In this document: positions 60,919 through 64,000 of the stretch, piece by piece
How the letters are laid out: the number at the start of each line of letters is the position of its first letter
How positions within the stretch are numbered: the first letter of the stretch is position 1
Assembly: GCF_004337445.1 (NCBI RefSeq)
Contig: NZ_SJZB01000029.1
Coordinates: 1-64,000, forward strand
DNA from: Parasulfuritortus cantonensis
GTDB lineage: Bacteria; Pseudomonadota; Gammaproteobacteria; Burkholderiales; Thiobacillaceae
DNA: 64,000 nt
Reading direction: 5' to 3'
Translations under genes and position numbers: made by a program
The notes under the pieces: generated by a model
Database searches by the model: none
What the model was told of the DNA's origin: nothing
The model's input: only the letters and a program-made list of their open reading frames with translations

Positions 60919-61596
60919 TCATTTCACTGCGATTCTTTCGAGCTGCTTGTAATAACCAGCTATCGCGTCAACGAAACCTCGCGCCTCTTCTCGTTTCCTG
61001 GTGAGTATGTCGTGCGAGAACCTTTGGTTGTCGAACTTTATCCAGTTTCCGACAAGATCGTACATGTTGATTTCGTAGATTCCAAGGATACCCGTCACAT
61101 TATTCGCAATGTGATCCTGTATCTCCCGTATGGCCGGATTGAATGACCGGAGATCGCTGGTGTGCCAAAAATCGCGAATATCGGCTAGTATGTCCATCAC
61201 GTTGTGGTCAATCTTGAACGCCAACTCAGAGTATTCGTGGAAGAGATACGCGAACATCTGAGAATAATTTAGTAGGTATTTTTGGACGAGCTTGATGTCC
61301 TCCTTGCTGTACTCAGACTCAGAGTACTTTGCATAGAGCATGTCGCGATAGGTCTTGACTTCGACTTGCGTGTAGTTCTTGGTTTGACTTGTCGTCGAGT
61401 CAAATTTGTCGTGGTGCACTAGGCACAGCCAAACTAGATTTTCGAATCTATTATCGCTGTGATCACCGTTCAGGTGTGCGATTTGCCCGGGCCGCTCAGA
61501 TTCGTTCCCATCGAGAAAGACACAGAGAGGACATCGCCGCTTGCTCTTGATGACAACGTCTGCTTGCATGACGGGCGGTATAGGTTTTCTTGCCAT
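60919..61596 (-). CDS. HNH endonuclease-type protein in integron cassette
   Basis: A 225-aa protein. The N-terminal HNH/zinc region is CPLCVFLDGNE...IAHLNGDHSDNRFENLVWLCLVHHDKFD, with two Cys pairs and the H-N-H residues. The remaining 150 residues are helical. It may be a homing-type or defence nuclease, or a toxin of a cassette-borne system. ATG 61596 is preferred over GTG 61611. Confidence 0.75.
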   Translation of the reverse strand: MARKPIPPVMQADVVIKSKRRCPLCVFLDGNESERPGQIAHLNGDHSDNRFENLVWLCLVHHDKFDSTTSQTKNYTQVEVKTYRDMLYAKYSESEYSKEDIKLVQKYLLNYSQMFAYLFHEYSELAFKIDHNVMDILADIRDFWHTSDLRSFNPAIREIQDHIANNVTGILGIYEINMYDLVGNWIKFDNQRFSHDILTRKREEARGFVDAIAGYYKQLERIAVK

Positions 61597-61611
61597 GGTG
61601 GACGGGCTCAC

Positions 61612-62250
61612 TCAGTGCCGTGAGACATAACGTTTAGCTTGAGAGGCGCGAAAACAGGCGGCAAAGCCGGCTGTTGGAGCGTCCATCTCGAAGCGTAGGT
61701 TAGGCTGAGCCAGTTGCATTTTTATATGCTTCTTCACATAGTTCATGAAACCCCCCCCCTTCTCACCATCACCAGTCAACATGTCATGGCGATGTTGTCG
61801 CGCCGTTTTCCAGAAGTTTTGATATTTTGCATTTGCGAAGTGCTCCTTTAGTTCGGCTTTGATTTGGTCTTCATTTAGGCGGTCAAGCTTAAACAGCGTC
61901 TCAATATGAGAGAGATGCATGTTTACAAAAACGTTTTGCATGAACTCCTTTTTATCTTGTCCTGGCGAACTCCAGACCTCCCAAAGATCATCTTCACGGA
62001 TTACTAGACTTAAGAGTTCATTGTGAGACGCGCGAGTGGCCGTCTCGATTGCAGCAGTGAGCTGCCTTTCCATCGTCTCAAGCTGGTCTTTTGTTGTGTC
62101 TAACTGACTCTGTAGGGTTTCAATTTGTTTAGATGCGACTTCTTTCGCACCTTTTGCCAAATACACAGCGGCGAGCGCGCCTAAGAGACCGCCACCAACT
62201 GATCCTAGTAGTGCAGCTACTGCTTGTGCAGCGATGATAGACATGTCCAT
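61612..62250 (-). CDS. TM/coiled-coil protein in integron cassette
   Basis: A 212-aa protein with an N-terminal TM helix (AVAALLGSVGGGLLGALAAVYLA, about 9-31), a coiled coil (KQIETLQSQLDTTKDQLETMERQLTAAIETAT) and a soluble helical domain. The C-terminal about 30 residues (from AQPNLRFEMDAPTAGF) are encoded by the attC site, and the stop lies in the next cassette. Function unknown; phage-defence membrane proteins have such architecture. Confidence 0.6.
   Translation of the reverse strand: MDMSIIAAQAVAALLGSVGGGLLGALAAVYLAKGAKEVASKQIETLQSQLDTTKDQLETMERQLTAAIETATRASHNELLSLVIREDDLWEVWSSPGQDKKEFMQNVFVNMHLSHIETLFKLDRLNEDQIKAELKEHFANAKYQNFWKTARQHRHDMLTGDGEKGGGFMNYVKKHIKMQLAQPNLRFEMDAPTAGFAACFRASQAKRYVSRH
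61625..61705 (-). other. attC site, 81-bp class, inside the 3' end of the TM/coiled-coil gene
   Basis: Plus-strand ends ACATAAC (61625-61631) and GTTAGGC (61699-61705). It shares GTTTAGCTTGAG and AAGCCGGCTGTTG with the site at 63021. Confidence 0.85.
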
Positions 62251-62274
62251 GGCGGTATCCTTTCGGCGCCTAAC

Positions 62275-62433
62275 GAGGCTGTAGAAAAACATGTTGAGGG
62301 GTGATTAACCCCGATTTTGGAGGGTGCCTTGACCCCTCCCAGATGGAAGATCGCCGATTACAGCGCATCGTAGAGGGTCGAATTTTTTTGCACGGTTTCA
62401 AAAATCCTTCTGCGGGAGGTTTTCCACAGCGTC
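62275..62433. mobile_element. MITE copy 3
   Basis: 159 bp, apparently identical to copy 2, flanked by AAC (62272-62274 and 62434-62436). It lies at the same position of an attC as the other two copies. Confidence 0.8.
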
Positions 62434-62496
62434 AACGTCTGAATTCACCGGCCTGCGCGGCTTTTTGCGCAGGTCCGGTGGAATGATGGGTTGGGC
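62434..62496 (-). other. attC site of the two-TM cassette (interrupted by MITE 3)
   Basis: Plus-strand end GTTGGGC at 62490-62496; arms CACCGGCCTGCGCGG and GCGCAGGTCCGGTG. The other core is split by MITE copy 3; its remainder, GCCTAAC, lies at 62268-62274. Confidence 0.8.
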
Positions 62497-62498
62497 GT

Positions 62499-62897
62499 CT
62501 ACTTGGCAATACATTTGTCTTTGGTAAGAAAGCGACTGGAGTAATTTCTCTTTAGGATTCCGAATCGACGCTCCCATGATAGAGGCATGTAGTCATCGCC
62601 CCCCACGGATTTGTTTACATATTCTTCAATTTCCCCAATTCTCTTGCACGCATTTCGGGCGTCACTATCAACGATCTTCCAAATGCCGCCCAGAATCAGT
62701 AGCACAAAGACAACGAGACCTATCCCCCAACACACAGGAAGTGCGCCATTTGCCATAAAGCCGATAAGCGCCACGATTGCTGCGATGCACGCACCGGACA
62801 TTTGAATTAACAAGTTGTTGCGTTGGAGCAGTTCCGCGTGAAGAACCTTATATTCCTCCACCGCGATCTTTGCGCGTTCAAGCTCGTCCTTATCCAT
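62499..62897 (-). CDS. Two-TM membrane protein in integron cassette
   Basis: A 132-aa protein. A charged N-terminal helix (MDKDELERAKIAVEEYKVLHAELLQRN) is followed by two TM segments (about 33-54 and 58-80: SGACIAAIVALIGFMANG and WGIGLVVFVLLILGGIW) and a basic C-terminus. This layout is typical of small cassette-borne membrane proteins of unknown role. ATG 62897 has AGGTGATG-like sequence upstream. Confidence 0.65.
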   Translation of the reverse strand: MDKDELERAKIAVEEYKVLHAELLQRNNLLIQMSGACIAAIVALIGFMANGALPVCWGIGLVVFVLLILGGIWKIVDSDARNACKRIGEIEEYVNKSVGGDDYMPLSWERRFGILKRNYSSRFLTKDKCIAK

Positions 62898-63020
62898 GTC
62901 ATCACCTCCACAAGAATTGGTTGAGATCGACATCCAGCTGGCAACAATTACGAAAACGCCTCGTGGATTGTTTGGCCTCGAGAGGTACGTAGCTTATGCC
63001 GTTTACACGGGACTGGAGAC

Positions 63021-63101
63021 GCCCAACGTTTAGCTTGAGGGGCCGGCCAGCAGCGGGCGAAGCCGGCTGTTGGGCGGTCCCGCTCGAAGCGATTGTTAGG
63101 C
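63021..63101 (-). other. attC site, 81-bp class, of the last complete cassette
   Basis: Plus-strand ends GCCCAAC (63021-63027) and GTTAGGC (63095-63101), with GTTTAGCTTGAGG and CTCGAAGCGATTG as outer stem. Confidence 0.88.
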
Positions 63102-63458
63102 ATTAATGGCACCATGTTGCTCAAGTAGCTGGGGGAAGGGCCATTTATAATGGCAAATATATTCAAGAAGCCCTGAACCCAATTTCATCTTCCCTGAGTT
63201 TTGTAGAAAGCCATCTGGAAATTCTAGGTGTTGATTCATCTGGAGAAATAGTATGTATTGCGAGAGTAGCTCACGAAGTATTTTTTGGTGATTCTCACTC
63301 ATTAGATGAACTTGCTCTACCGTCAGGTCACCAGTTTCTAGAAACTTAAATAGCAAATTTTGTTTGGAAAGATTGAATTTTTCCTTTATGTCTTCACCGA
63401 TAAAGCATCTCTGCGTGAAGTCATAGATGATTTCCTGAACTTCGCTCGCTGTCGTCAT
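63096..63458 (-). CDS. Unknown protein in integron cassette (120 aa)
   Basis: A 120-aa helical protein starting MTTASEVQEIIYDFTQRCFIGEDIKEKFNLSK. The start at 63458 follows GGGGGAT on this strand; the longer upstream frame has no similarity. Stop TAA lies in the attC core. No family recognised. Confidence 0.55.
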   Translation of the reverse strand: MTTASEVQEIIYDFTQRCFIGEDIKEKFNLSKQNLLFKFLETGDLTVEQVHLMSENHQKILRELLSQYILFLQMNQHLEFPDGFLQNSGKMKLGSGLLEYICHYKWPFPQLLEQHGAINA

Positions 63459-63499
63459 CCGATCCCCCTGGTTGCCTTGTATGTTCAGCCTACCGATTC

Positions 63500-64000
<501 letters not shown>

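Overview
The window is GC-rich, gene-dense DNA from a proteobacterium, most likely a betaproteobacterium. The arguments are the chromosomal order smpB / ratA-rnfH / guaB-guaA, a FecI/FecR-controlled TonB receptor locus, an acyltransferase of the PEP-CTERM/exosortase-associated type and a very long GTP-independent-looking PEP carboxykinase. Genus cannot be decided from the sequence alone.

Region 1 (1-25.65 kb) is ordinary chromosome: prmB, dapE, an ArsC/Spx-like reductase, a GNAT enzyme, ispF, thpR, a host-attachment-type protein, mnmH, smpB, ratA, rnfH, guaB, guaA, a membrane-anchored thioredoxin, two TonB-dependent receptors with a PepSY protein and a FecI/FecR pair, the acyltransferase, fabI, the PEPCK-like gene, tadA, an L,D-transpeptidase, an Smr protein and trxB.

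Region 2 (25.86-48.54 kb) is the replication/accessory part of an integrative-conjugative-element-like island: ParA, ParB, a DUF2857-like protein, paralogous winged-helix Rep-like proteins, a PFL_4669-like protein, SSB, STY4534/DUF3577, DUF3275, HicBA, a DNA methyltransferase and a large SNF2-type helicase, plus many small unknown genes. No relaxase or T4SS is present. The non-coding content is the most striking part. A nine-unit 23-bp iteron array lies inside the Rep-like gene. A 13-unit array of 37/38-bp palindromic repeats with compensated arms follows its stop codon, and a 252-bp segment bounded by a perfect 19-bp inverted repeat comes next. From 36.6 to 45.9 kb, twelve genes carry 5' leaders of one architecture: a long bulged CCC..GGGG/CCCC..GGG hairpin, then in most cases a second hairpin pairing an anti-Shine-Dalgarno CTCC with the ribosome binding site. 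Three of the leaders, or the sequence just before them, also carry a pseudoknot module whose pairing covaries. I know of no description of this set and consider it the best candidate for a new system.

Region 3 (49.15-56.07 kb) is an eight-gene co-directional cassette with overlapping or closely spaced genes: adenylating ligase, acyl carrier protein, HAD phosphatase, PLP aminotransferase, DapA-family aldolase, SDR, DMT exporter and type II thioesterase. It looks like a compact carrier-protein-dependent pathway for an exported amino-acid-like small molecule; the product is unknown.

Region 4 (56.5-64 kb) is mobile: a serine resolvase, an orphan TcmP gene, then a leftward-reading integron cassette array of seven genes (DUF1353-like, GNAT, unknown, HNH, TM/coiled coil, two-TM, unknown) separated by attC sites. 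Three copies of a ~160-bp MITE sit at exactly the same position of attC sites, and an IS110/IS1111-type transposase runs off the right end. The integron integrase, if present, lies outside to the right.
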